NCBI RefSeq assembly: GCF_016743815.1
Contig: NZ_CP061035.1
Coordinates: 2,544,501 to 2,608,500, forward strand
Direction of reading: 5' to 3'
DNA length: 64,000 bases
DNA from: Sphingomonas aliaeris
Lineage (GTDB): Bacteria; Pseudomonadota; Alphaproteobacteria; Sphingomonadales; Sphingomonadaceae
The stretch's first letter is position 1. The number at the start of each line of letters is the position of its first letter. Below, piece by piece: positions 29,468-38,057 of this stretch. The notes below the pieces were generated by a model. The model had not been told where the DNA came from and ran no database searches. It worked only from the letters and a program-made list of their open reading frames with translations. Both the position numbers and the translations under genes were made by a program.

Positions 29468-32400
29468 TCAAGCGCGCGAGATCAAGCTTTGCTCCGTCGC
29501 CGCGAAGCCGGGCTTGTGCGCATCGATCACCGCGTCCGGCAGATCGAACAGGATCGGCCCCGCCGTATACAGCAACGCCGCCTCCACAGCACGATCCGGG
29601 AAGATCACGCGCAGCGCGGTAACATAGGCCGCCATCTGCCGCAGATGATAGACCGGTACGTCGGCCAGTGACGCAGGCGCATGCCGCCCCGTCTTGAAAT
29701 CGACCAATCGAACGCGGTCTGGCGTGACAAGCAACCGGTCGACCGTCCCCGATACCACCACGCCGTCGCCCACCACCGCCGCGATCGGAGCCTCGGCGAG
29801 CGAGTCCGCTCCGAACAGGTCAGGTGCGCCGTCGATCACGCGCAGTACGGTCGCGGCGATCTCCGCGCGATGCCCCGCATCCACGACGCCGCCTGGCCCG
29901 GCAAGCCAGCGCTCCGCTGCCCTATTCCGCGCGTCCGCCGCAACCGATGGCAAGCGTTCGAACAAGGCATGGATCAGCCGCCCGCGTTCCGCCGCGACAC
30001 GCATCGCGGGCGAGGGCGGCGGATCCGCCACTTCGTCCTCGCCCAGCGACGACGGCGCCAGCGGTCGCGGGGGCTTCGATTCGACCGGCGCGGGCTGCCG
30101 CGCCCAATCCGGCACGCCCGCCACGGGCTCGCTTCGATCTCCGGAACCGCGCGCCAGCGCCACCGCGTTCTGCGGAACCCGCCCGCCGAACTCCCGCTCC
30201 CCCTCGCCCGGTGGAATTCCCAGCGCGGAAAACGCCGCATCGGAAGCCGCGTACCAGCTGTTTTCCGGCGGCACGCCCTTCGCCATCGGCCCCAGCGCGC
30301 CTGCCACGACCAGCCGTTCCTCCGCCCGCGTCGCCGCCACGTAGAACAGCCGCCAGTGCTCCTGCAATTCGCGCGTTTCCGCCGCCGTCATCACCTCGGC
30401 CAGCACCCCGCCCTTTTCGCCGCCGCGCGGACGGAAGATCGGTACCGGCTTTTGCGCGCCGTCCGGCGACCAGTTCAGCACCCGCGCTGGCGTCCGCGTC
30501 GGATCGGCGGTCGCATCGGCCAGGATCACCAACGGCGCCTGCAAGCCCTTGGCGCCGTGCACGGTCATCACCCGAACGGCATCCAGCGGAGCGGACGGAT
30601 CGCGCACGATCTCCACGTCGCCGCGATCGAACCAATCGAGGAAGCGTTGCAGCGACGGCGTGGTCTGCGTTTCAAAGTCGAGCGCAGCGTTGAGCAGTTC
30701 CTCGATCGGATCCCGCGCCTCCTGCCCCAGCCGACGCAGCAACTTGCGCCGCCCGTCCAGCGATCCGGACAGCAATTCCTCCAGGAAACGATACGGCGTG
30801 GCGATATCCGCGCGCGCCAGCATCGCCAGCAATGGCGCAAGCCGTTCGCGCGGGCACGTGCGCGACAGATGCTGCCACAGGCTGCCCGATCCACGTGCCG
30901 CCGCCGCCATCAGCTCATCCTGCGTCCAACCCATCAGCGGCGACACCAACAGGCTGGCGAGCGACAGATCGTCCCCGGGCTGCAATACGAAGCGGATCGC
31001 CGACAGCAGGTCCTGCACCGACAGCGGCGCGTTGAGCCGCAACCGGTCCACCCCCGCGACCGGAACACCCTCCGCATACAGCCGCGCAACGATCAGCGAC
31101 GCAAGCTCGCCGCGCCGCTTTACCAGGATCATCACATCCTCGGGTCGCAACGCCCGGCCCTTGCTTTCCAGCATCAGCGGGTTCGGACCGGACAGCCACC
31201 CCTTCACCGCCCGCGCGATATTGGCCGCTAGCGCGCGCGTCGCATCGGGTATCCAACCCTCCGCATCCTCCTCGCTGCCACCGGTCACCACCCGCGGCCA
31301 CAACGTCACCGTGCCCGGGCCGCGCACTTCGCTCGCATGCGCCTCGACCTCGGCCGCGCCCATCGCTTCCGGACCGACCACCGCGATCGCCGCATCGACG
31401 AATTCCAGCACGGGCCGGGTCGATCGGAACGACTGGGTCAGCGACAATTGCTCCATCGGCAGGCCACGATCGCGCGCGTCCGTATCGTCATCGCCCAGCG
31501 CCTCCCGTGCGCGCTGGCTGAAATAGCGTTCCGCCGCCTCGAAATTGTGCGGGTCCGTTCCCTGGAATCCGAAGATCGCCTGCTTGCGGTCGCCGACCGT
31601 GAACAAGGTCCGCGTGCCCGACGAATGCGCCCCCTGCCCGGTGAAAAATTCGTCCGCCAGCGCACGCACGATCCGCCACTGCGCTACGTTCGTATCCTGC
31701 GCCTCGTCGATCAGCACATGCTCGGTCGTCTGGTCCAGCTTGTAGCGGATCCATTCGCCCATCCCCGGCTGGTCCAGCAGATCGACCGTGGCGCGGATCA
31801 GATCGTCGAAATCGACCGCCCCGACGCGCCGCTTTGCCAAAGCATAAGCCGCGGCATAATCGCGTCCGATCGCCAGCGCATTCGCCAGCAGATCGGCATA
31901 GGCCGCCTGCTCCGCCATCGTCAGCAATTCGTGGCACCGGCCGCCCACCGCTTCGGCCAATTCCGCATAATCCGGTTCCGCCGCGATCAGCTTCGGCGAA
32001 TATTTCCGCGCCACGCGCTGCGCGGTGTACGGCACGCCGATCAGGTCGCCGAGCATCCGGACGCGCATCGCCGCATCCGCCTCGACCCAGCACTCCGCAA
32101 TGTCCGCATGATTGCCGCCGGTCCCCGTGCCCCAGACGCGATTGGCGGCGGCCAGTGCGGCGACGGCATCGGTGTCGAATTCGTCGTCTGAAACGCAGCG
32201 CTCCATTTCAAGCGCGATCTCGCCCTCGGGCAGGCCCAGCCCCCGCCGCAGATAGGGCGCGATCTCGGACGGCAGCGCCTGCATCGCCTCGGGGGCACGC
32301 GCGCACGCCCGCAGGAAATTCTCCGCCTCGCCCTCGCCCAGCCGAAGGCTTAGCGCGCCCACCCCGTCTACCACCGATTGCGGCGCGTCGGTCAGCATCG

Positions 32401-32917
32401 CGGCCAACGTCTCGCGCGCCAGCAGCGCTTCCTCGCGCCCTTCCAGCGGACGGAAGCCCGGCACCAGGCCGGCCTCGATCGGGAACGCAGCGAGCAATCC
32501 CTGGCAGAAGCCGTGGATCGTCTGGATGCGGATGCCGCCGCCCGGCGCATCCAGCACCTTGGCGAACAACGTCCGCGCATAGGCAATCTGGTCCGGATCG
32601 AGGTGATCCTCGCCCAACGCGAACAAGTCCTTCTTCAGGTCTGCCTCGGGCATCCGCACCCAGGCCGCGAGCCGCCCGCTGATCCGCGCCGCCATCTCGG
32701 CCGCCCCCGCCTTGGTGAAGGTCAGGCACAGGATCGCGCCCGGCTCCGTCCCGCGCAGCAGCAACCGGAACACGCGCGCTGCCAGCACCTGCGTCTTGCC
32801 TGTCCCCGCCGATGCCGACAGCCAGACATGCGCATCGGGCGCGCTCGCCCGCGCCTGATTGTCCTTCAGGATCGGCAGCGATCCGGTGATATTACCGCTC
32901 ACGGCCATACCATTCAT
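29468..32917 (-). CDS. addA: Double-strand-break repair helicase AddA
   Basis: The helicase-nuclease subunit of AddAB, which processes DNA ends for RecA. At 1149 residues it has UvrD-type motifs: Walker A SASAGTGKTQVLAARVFRLL, ILCLTFTKAGAAEMAARI, VDFDDLI, LIDEAQDTNVAQWRIV, TVGDRKQAIFGFQGTDPHNF, VMTVHGAKGLQAPLVILADA. The C-terminal RecB-family nuclease motif is VRLVDFKTGRHAP. The start is ATG at 32917 (or the ATG at 32908), overlapping the end of addB, as expected for translationally coupled partners. Confidence 0.95.
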   Translation of the reverse strand: MNGMAVSGNITGSLPILKDNQARASAPDAHVWLSASAGTGKTQVLAARVFRLLLRGTEPGAILCLTFTKAGAAEMAARISGRLAAWVRMPEADLKKDLFALGEDHLDPDQIAYARTLFAKVLDAPGGGIRIQTIHGFCQGLLAAFPIEAGLVPGFRPLEGREEALLARETLAAMLTDAPQSVVDGVGALSLRLGEGEAENFLRACARAPEAMQALPSEIAPYLRRGLGLPEGEIALEMERCVSDDEFDTDAVAALAAANRVWGTGTGGNHADIAECWVEADAAMRVRMLGDLIGVPYTAQRVARKYSPKLIAAEPDYAELAEAVGGRCHELLTMAEQAAYADLLANALAIGRDYAAAYALAKRRVGAVDFDDLIRATVDLLDQPGMGEWIRYKLDQTTEHVLIDEAQDTNVAQWRIVRALADEFFTGQGAHSSGTRTLFTVGDRKQAIFGFQGTDPHNFEAAERYFSQRAREALGDDDTDARDRGLPMEQLSLTQSFRSTRPVLEFVDAAIAVVGPEAMGAAEVEAHASEVRGPGTVTLWPRVVTGGSEEDAEGWIPDATRALAANIARAVKGWLSGPNPLMLESKGRALRPEDVMILVKRRGELASLIVARLYAEGVPVAGVDRLRLNAPLSVQDLLSAIRFVLQPGDDLSLASLLVSPLMGWTQDELMAAAARGSGSLWQHLSRTCPRERLAPLLAMLARADIATPYRFLEELLSGSLDGRRKLLRRLGQEARDPIEELLNAALDFETQTTPSLQRFLDWFDRGDVEIVRDPSAPLDAVRVMTVHGAKGLQAPLVILADATADPTRTPARVLNWSPDGAQKPVPIFRPRGGEKGGVLAEVMTAAETRELQEHWRLFYVAATRAEERLVVAGALGPMAKGVPPENSWYAASDAAFSALGIPPGEGEREFGGRVPQNAVALARGSGDRSEPVAGVPDWARQPAPVESKPPRPLAPSSLGEDEVADPPPSPAMRVAAERGRLIHALFERLPSVAADARNRAAERWLAGPGGVVDAGHRAEIAATVLRVIDGAPDLFGADSLAEAPIAAVVGDGVVVSGTVDRLLVTPDRVRLVDFKTGRHAPASLADVPVYHLRQMAAYVTALRVIFPDRAVEAALLYTAGPILFDLPDAVIDAHKPGFAATEQSLISRA

Positions 32918-35881
32918 CGCGGCGCATCAATTGGTCGTACTCGGCATAGGGCGCATATTCGGGGTGCAGTTTCGCAGTAAACGGCGCGGAACCGGTCAGC
33001 CAGTCGCGCACCGCCTCGGCGAAATGATGCGCAGCGGTGGCGGTAAAGTCGGCGGTCGGTATCTTCTCGCGCTTGCCCTCCGGATCGACCGGTGACGTGA
33101 CATAGCCGAACCCGTCGCCCTTCCGCCCCAGCGACCAATATTCGAACGCGGTCGCGGTGCCGGAGATACCGTCATATCCCCCACGCTCCGCGATCAGGCC
33201 GAGCAGCCCGAGTTGCAGGCTGAACCCCGCGCGCAGGGCAGCGGCGGAGGGTGGCTGCCCCGTCTTGTAATCGATCACCGCCAGCCCGCCGTCGGGCATC
33301 CGGTCTACGCGGTCGAACTTACCGGTCAACGTGACGCCGGCAATCTCGATCTTGCCTTCGCGTTCGACCGCCAGCACCGTGCGGCCCGTCTCCAGCCCCT
33401 CGACGATCTTCACCGCTATCCAGTCGATCGCCTCCATCAGGCGCGGCTGCCACAAGGCGCGCATCATGGGATGCGTCCGTTCGTCCGCCAGCATGCGCAG
33501 CGCGCGCGGCCGCAGCAAAGCGGCATCGCATTCGTCCTCGCTCGCCCAGGCTTCCAGCACGTCGTGCACCGCCGTCCCGCGCCACGCCGCGCTCGGATCG
33601 GCATCGACCGGGTCCAGCGCAGCCAGCCGCAGGATGCGCTTGGCATAGAAGGCATAGGGGTCGGCCTTCAGCCGATCGACGTCGGTCACCGCGATCCGGC
33701 GCGGGCGCAGTTCGGCAGACGGGACAGGCGCGGGTTGCGACACGGGGGCATATTCGCCCGGTTCATCGAGCGCGCGCGTCCACCCCTCCAGCGCGCGCGC
33801 GCGGTCGAACCGTTCACCCGCCAGCGCCTGCAAACGCAGCCAAAATCTCGACGCGATTGCCGGCGATTTCGCATCACGCCGCGCGCGCGTCATCAGCGCG
33901 GCGGGTGCGCCAAGCGATCCTGCCAGATCGTGCGCCGAGACGCCGACGCGCCGTTCCAGTCCGGGAAGCCCCAGTTCGCTGCGAATGCGCGGCGCCAGCC
34001 AGGGGTCCGGCGCGGGTTGGCCCGGCCACGTTCCTTCGTTCAACCCGCCAAGAATCATCAGGTCGGCGGTCTGCAATCGCGCCTCGATCAGGCCGTAGAT
34101 CGCCAATCGCGGATGACCGCCCTGTGGCGGGCGCACCGCCTGTTCGTCCATCAGCGTTTTCAGCAACGGGGCAAGGCTTTCGGGATCGACCAAAGCCGGG
34201 CCGTCCGCCGCCTGCACCTCCAGTTCGGCCAGCAGTTCCGCCGCGGCGCGCCCCGCCGGGCCGGCCCACAGATCGTCCCCGCACAAGGCCTGCGCCGTCT
34301 CGCGAAGGGCCGCGATCATCGCCGGAAGGGGTTGCGCTCCGCCCGCGAACAAGGCTTCGACCGGGGCAAGCAGAGCTCGCGCTTCCGGCCACCAAATCGC
34401 CGCTTCCGCGCGGCGCCGGGATTCGCTCGCGCCGCGCCCTGTCGTCATCTCCGCCAGATGCAGGTCGATACCCGCCAGCCCCGCCACCGGGCGTGGCCCG
34501 CGCAACACACGGTCCAGGCTGCGCGCACCGTCCAGCCACGCCGTCCGCCCCTCGCCGCTCCGCGCCAGCGGATGTTTCAGCAAGGCGAGCAGGCCGAGTG
34601 GAGCGAAGCGTTGCACCGCCGCCTCGGCCAGCGCGGTGAGCAATGTGCCGGGCGGCAGGATCGACAGCGGGCGACCGGCGGTATCGTCGATCTCCACGTT
34701 CCAGCGTTGCATGTGCGCCGCCACGCGCCGGGCGAGCGCCCGGTCCGGCGTGACCAATGCCGCTGTCCGGCCTTCCTCCTCCAAAACCTGCCGAAGCGCC
34801 AACGCGATCGCCTGCGCTTCCTCCGCCGGGGTCGCCAGCTCGGCGGCCGCGATTCCGTCAGGCGGCGCTGATCGGCTTCCAGCGTCGTCCATTTGCCGGT
34901 GAAATCGGCCGGCGCCAGCGCGTTGGCGATCGCCCGTCCGCGCGCGCTTGTGGCATCGTGCCCGCCGCTATCGCGCCACGGCGAAAATTCCGCCCGGTTG
35001 ACGCTCATCCGGTCGAGCAGCAGCTTCAGATGGAATTGCGGATGCGTCTCGATGCTGCGCTTGCGGCGGCCCGTCACCGGATCGGGCTCATGCGGGCCGA
35101 GTGCGCGCCATTCCTCGTCCGGCATCTCGGTCGCCAGATCGGCCAGCACGACCATTCCCTCGGGCATTTCGGAAACACAGCGCAACAGCCGCGCAACAGC
35201 CGGCGCACTGTCGGTAATCCCTGCGGCGCAGACGAACCCGCCGGGCGGCGTCGTCCTCCACCTTTTGGCCAGCCGGTCCAGCAGCAGCGACCGCCGCGTC
35301 GCAAGGTCGATCCGCTGAAGGCGCGCCAGTTCGCCCGGCCAGCGATCCAGCACGATGCCGAACAGCGCGAGCGACTTCTGCCAGTGGCTCGACAGTTCCT
35401 CGGTCAGTTCCAGCTCGCGCAACCGCGACGGGGCGATCTCCTCGACCAGCAATTGATCCAGCGTCCGCGCGAGTTCACCCGCCAGCCGGACCGCCTCAGC
35501 AGCATCGACCGGCTGCCCGGCCCTGGCGCGCTCCTCCGACACCAGGCGGGCGAGGATCATCCGACGCTGCAACGGTGGCACGGCGGGCGGTGCCGGATCG
35601 CTATCGTCGGCCGGGTCGATTGCAGCGCCTGCCGCTTCGTCCAGTTCGGGGTCACCGATCGCGACGAGCCGGGGCAGCAACAGCCCCCCGCCACTTTGCC
35701 GGACGAACGCATCGGTTACCGCGCGCTTGGCACGATTGTTGGGCAGCAGCACCAGCCCGCGTGCCAGCCGCATTCCGTCCGAAGAGTCTCCCGCGCGGCG
35801 GATCAACCCGGCCGTGAGCGCATCGGCGAACGCGCGGTGGGCGGGGATCGTGTACAGCGCGGGCTTGCCCCTCCCGCTCAT
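32892..35881 (-). CDS. addB: Double-strand-break repair protein AddB, with a single-base frameshift near 34855
   Basis: The partner of AddA, with an inactivated helicase fold that scans for Chi and a second nuclease. The upstream part (MSGRGKPALYTIPAHRAFAD, VLLPNNRAKRAVTDAFVR) and the downstream part (ELATPAEEAQAIALALRQVL to the nuclease motif AVIDYKTGQPPSAAALRAG) lie in different frames. Adding one base to the CC at 34855-34856 (GG to GGG on the coding strand) joins ...LEADQRRLT to GIAAAELATPAEEAQ, giving about 996 residues, the usual alphaproteobacterial length. It follows murU by 6 bases. Confidence 0.9.
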
Positions 35882-35887
35882 CGGGGG

Positions 35888-36640
35888 TCAGCCATCCGCC
35901 ATCATCGCTTCGGCCTGCGGGATGGCGGCGGGCGTGCCGACGTCGAACCACAGCCCCTGATGCACCAGCCCATAGGCACGCCCCGCGGCGATCGCGCGTT
36001 CCCAAAACAGCATCGTGGAGAATGGTCCGTCAGGCCAGTCGGCGATCACGCGCGGCGACAGGATCTGCACGCCGGTATAGACGAACGGCGCTGGCTTGCC
36101 AGGCAGGCGCCGCCCGACGATTTTTCCATCCGCATCCAGCCGGAAATCGCCCTGCCCGCCGTGGCAATGCGCGCGGGCGAGCGGCACGACCAGCAGCAGC
36201 GCGTCCATCGTCTCGTCGTCCCACCGCGCCGCCAGCGCGCGGATCGCATCGGTCGGTCCATCCAGCCAAAGATTGTCGGAATTGACCACGAGAAATGGAC
36301 TATCGCCGATCTCCGCGCGCGCCTTCACGATACCGCCGCCAGTCTCCAGCAGCGCATCCCGCTCGTCGGAGACGATCACCTCGATCCCCTTCACGCGGTG
36401 GACCAGATGCGCCTCCATCGCGTCGGCAAGGTAATGGACGTTGACCACCGCACGCTTGACCCCGGCCGCGCGCAGCCGATCGAACACGTAATCGATCAAC
36501 GGTTTACCGGAGACTTCGACGAGCGGCTTGGGCCGCGTCGCCGTCAGCGGACGCATCCGCTTCCCCAGCCCGGCGGCCATCACCATCGCCGTTTCCGGCA
36601 CCCGCCCGCCCGGATCCGGCCGGATCGCCAGCGTCTTCAT
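35888..36640 (-). CDS. murU: MurU-type N-acetylmuramate-1-phosphate uridylyltransferase
   Basis: A 250-residue nucleotidyltransferase with the N-terminal signature AMVMAAGLGKRMRPLTATRP and KPLVEVSGKPLIDYVFDRLR, and the acceptor-site region PFLVVNSDNLWLDGPTDAI. Next to an AmgK-like kinase, the likely reaction is UTP + MurNAc-1-P to UDP-MurNAc, recycling cell-wall sugar past MurA. The ATG at 36640 overlaps the amgK stop (ATGA). The nucleotide specificity is inferred from context; other sugar-1-phosphate transferases share these motifs. Confidence 0.85.
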   Translation of the reverse strand: MKTLAIRPDPGGRVPETAMVMAAGLGKRMRPLTATRPKPLVEVSGKPLIDYVFDRLRAAGVKRAVVNVHYLADAMEAHLVHRVKGIEVIVSDERDALLETGGGIVKARAEIGDSPFLVVNSDNLWLDGPTDAIRALAARWDDETMDALLLVVPLARAHCHGGQGDFRLDADGKIVGRRLPGKPAPFVYTGVQILSPRVIADWPDGPFSTMLFWERAIAAGRAYGLVHQGLWFDVGTPAAIPQAEAMMADG

Positions 36641-37605
36641 GCCCCGATCACCATAGGATCGCCGCGTTTCTCCGGTGGGATGTTCGCATCGAACCACGCC
36701 TTCACCGGGCCAAGCGCGGGATGCGCCAGATCCCGCTCCAGATAGCCCCAAACGCGCGGACACAGCGTCGGATAGCGCGGCTTCCCGTCCCGCTTCCACA
36801 ACCTGGTAAAGATCCCCACGATCTTCGCATTCCTTTGCGCACCGAGCACATGATAAGCCGCCTCGAATTCGCGGCCCTCACCTGTCTGCCGTTTGTACCG
36901 GTCAAGCATGACAGCTTCGAGTTCCGGTGCGACATCGCGCCGGGCGTCCTGCAACAAGGACACGAGATCATAAGCCGGATGTCCGACCAGCGCATCCTGG
37001 AAATCGAGCAATCCCAGGACATTGCCTGCCCCGGTCAGCATCAGATTCTCCGCGTGGAAGTCGCGGAGCACGGTGACCTTCGGCCCTTCCAATGCGATCG
37101 AAATCACTTCGTCCCACGCCGCGTCATACCCCGCCTGGTCGGCGTCGATCCCGATCGCGGGGCAATACCATTCCGTCAGCAAATTCGCCTCGCGGTGCAG
37201 GACACGAGCGTCATAGGGAGGAATTTCCGCGGGGGCATGTTGGCGCAACGCGATCAGGATATCGATCGCCGCCTCATACAATTCGATCGTCCTGTCGGGC
37301 GTCGCATCGATCGTCTCACGCATCCGGACATCACCGAAATCCTCGATGAGAACGAGTCCCTGATCCAGATCGACACCGTGCACGTTCGGTGCGCCGAACC
37401 CCCGCTCCACGAGCCATCCCGCCACCTTGATGAACGGACGGGGATCCTCATGCGGCGGTGGCGCATCCATGAGGATCGCGCTGCCCGACGACGTCACCGC
37501 GCGAAAGTATCGCCGGAACGAAGCATCGCCCGCTACGGGCAGTATGTCCGCTCCTGCCCACCCGTTCCGCGCAAGAAATTCGGCCGCGCCGGGCGGGGGT
37601 GTCAT
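36637..37605 (-). CDS. amgK: AmgK-like N-acetylmuramate/N-acetylglucosamine kinase
   Basis: 322 residues of the aminoglycoside-phosphotransferase fold. Nucleotide loop: PVAGDASFRRYFRAVTSSGS; catalytic loop: VTVLRDFHAENLMLTGAGN (Asp and Asn); metal motif: VLGLLDFQDALVGHPAYD. In the recycling pathway AmgK makes MurNAc-1-P for MurU, which lies immediately downstream. The start at 37605 is chosen because ATGA overlaps the tsaE stop; in-frame ATGs at 37617 and 37629 are also possible. Confidence 0.85.
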   Translation of the reverse strand: MTPPPGAAEFLARNGWAGADILPVAGDASFRRYFRAVTSSGSAILMDAPPPHEDPRPFIKVAGWLVERGFGAPNVHGVDLDQGLVLIEDFGDVRMRETIDATPDRTIELYEAAIDILIALRQHAPAEIPPYDARVLHREANLLTEWYCPAIGIDADQAGYDAAWDEVISIALEGPKVTVLRDFHAENLMLTGAGNVLGLLDFQDALVGHPAYDLVSLLQDARRDVAPELEAVMLDRYKRQTGEGREFEAAYHVLGAQRNAKIVGIFTRLWKRDGKPRYPTLCPRVWGYLERDLAHPALGPVKAWFDANIPPEKRGDPMVIGA

Positions 37606-38057
37606 ATCTGGTGCCATCGCGCCTTCCATGCGGGCGGAACGGTCGCTGTCAAGCCACGCGCGCCGTCCGGCAGTATCTCCAGCGACAAAGCGAGCGCTTC
37701 CGGCCAGTGCCCCGCCGCACGTTCCGGCCATTCGATCAACAGGACGGAATCGGTCAGGGACTCCTCCAGCCCCAGTTCCTCGAGTTCGCCAGCATCGTCG
37801 ATGCGATACAGATCGACGTGCAGCACCGGCATCCGCGTTTCGGGCGGCGCGTAAGGCTGGACGATCGCGAACGTCGGGCTCGGCGCTTCGCCCGCGAGCC
37901 CCAGCGCAGACAGCAGCCCGCGGGCTATGCTGGTCTTGCCCGCACCCAGCGGTCCGGCCAGCGTAATGACGTCCCCGATACGCACCTGTCCGGCCAGCGC
38001 CGCGCCGAAACGCTCGGTCGCCGCCGCATCGTCCAGCCGTCGAACCGAATCCGTCAT
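37602..38057 (-). CDS. tsaE: tRNA t6A37 biosynthesis ATPase TsaE
   Basis: The small P-loop ATPase that recycles the TsaBD complex making N6-threonylcarbamoyl-adenosine on ANN-decoding tRNAs. 151 residues with Walker A GPLGAGKTSIARGLLSALGL (Gly35 onward), a conserved SPTF segment (EAPSPTFAIVQPY), Walker B-like LHVDLYRIDDAGELEELG, and the C-terminal LLIEWPERA. It overlaps both neighbours by ATGA, so divL, tsaE, amgK and murU are a tightly coupled run. Confidence 0.95.
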   Translation of the reverse strand: MTDSVRRLDDAAATERFGAALAGQVRIGDVITLAGPLGAGKTSIARGLLSALGLAGEAPSPTFAIVQPYAPPETRMPVLHVDLYRIDDAGELEELGLEESLTDSVLLIEWPERAAGHWPEALALSLEILPDGARGLTATVPPAWKARWHQI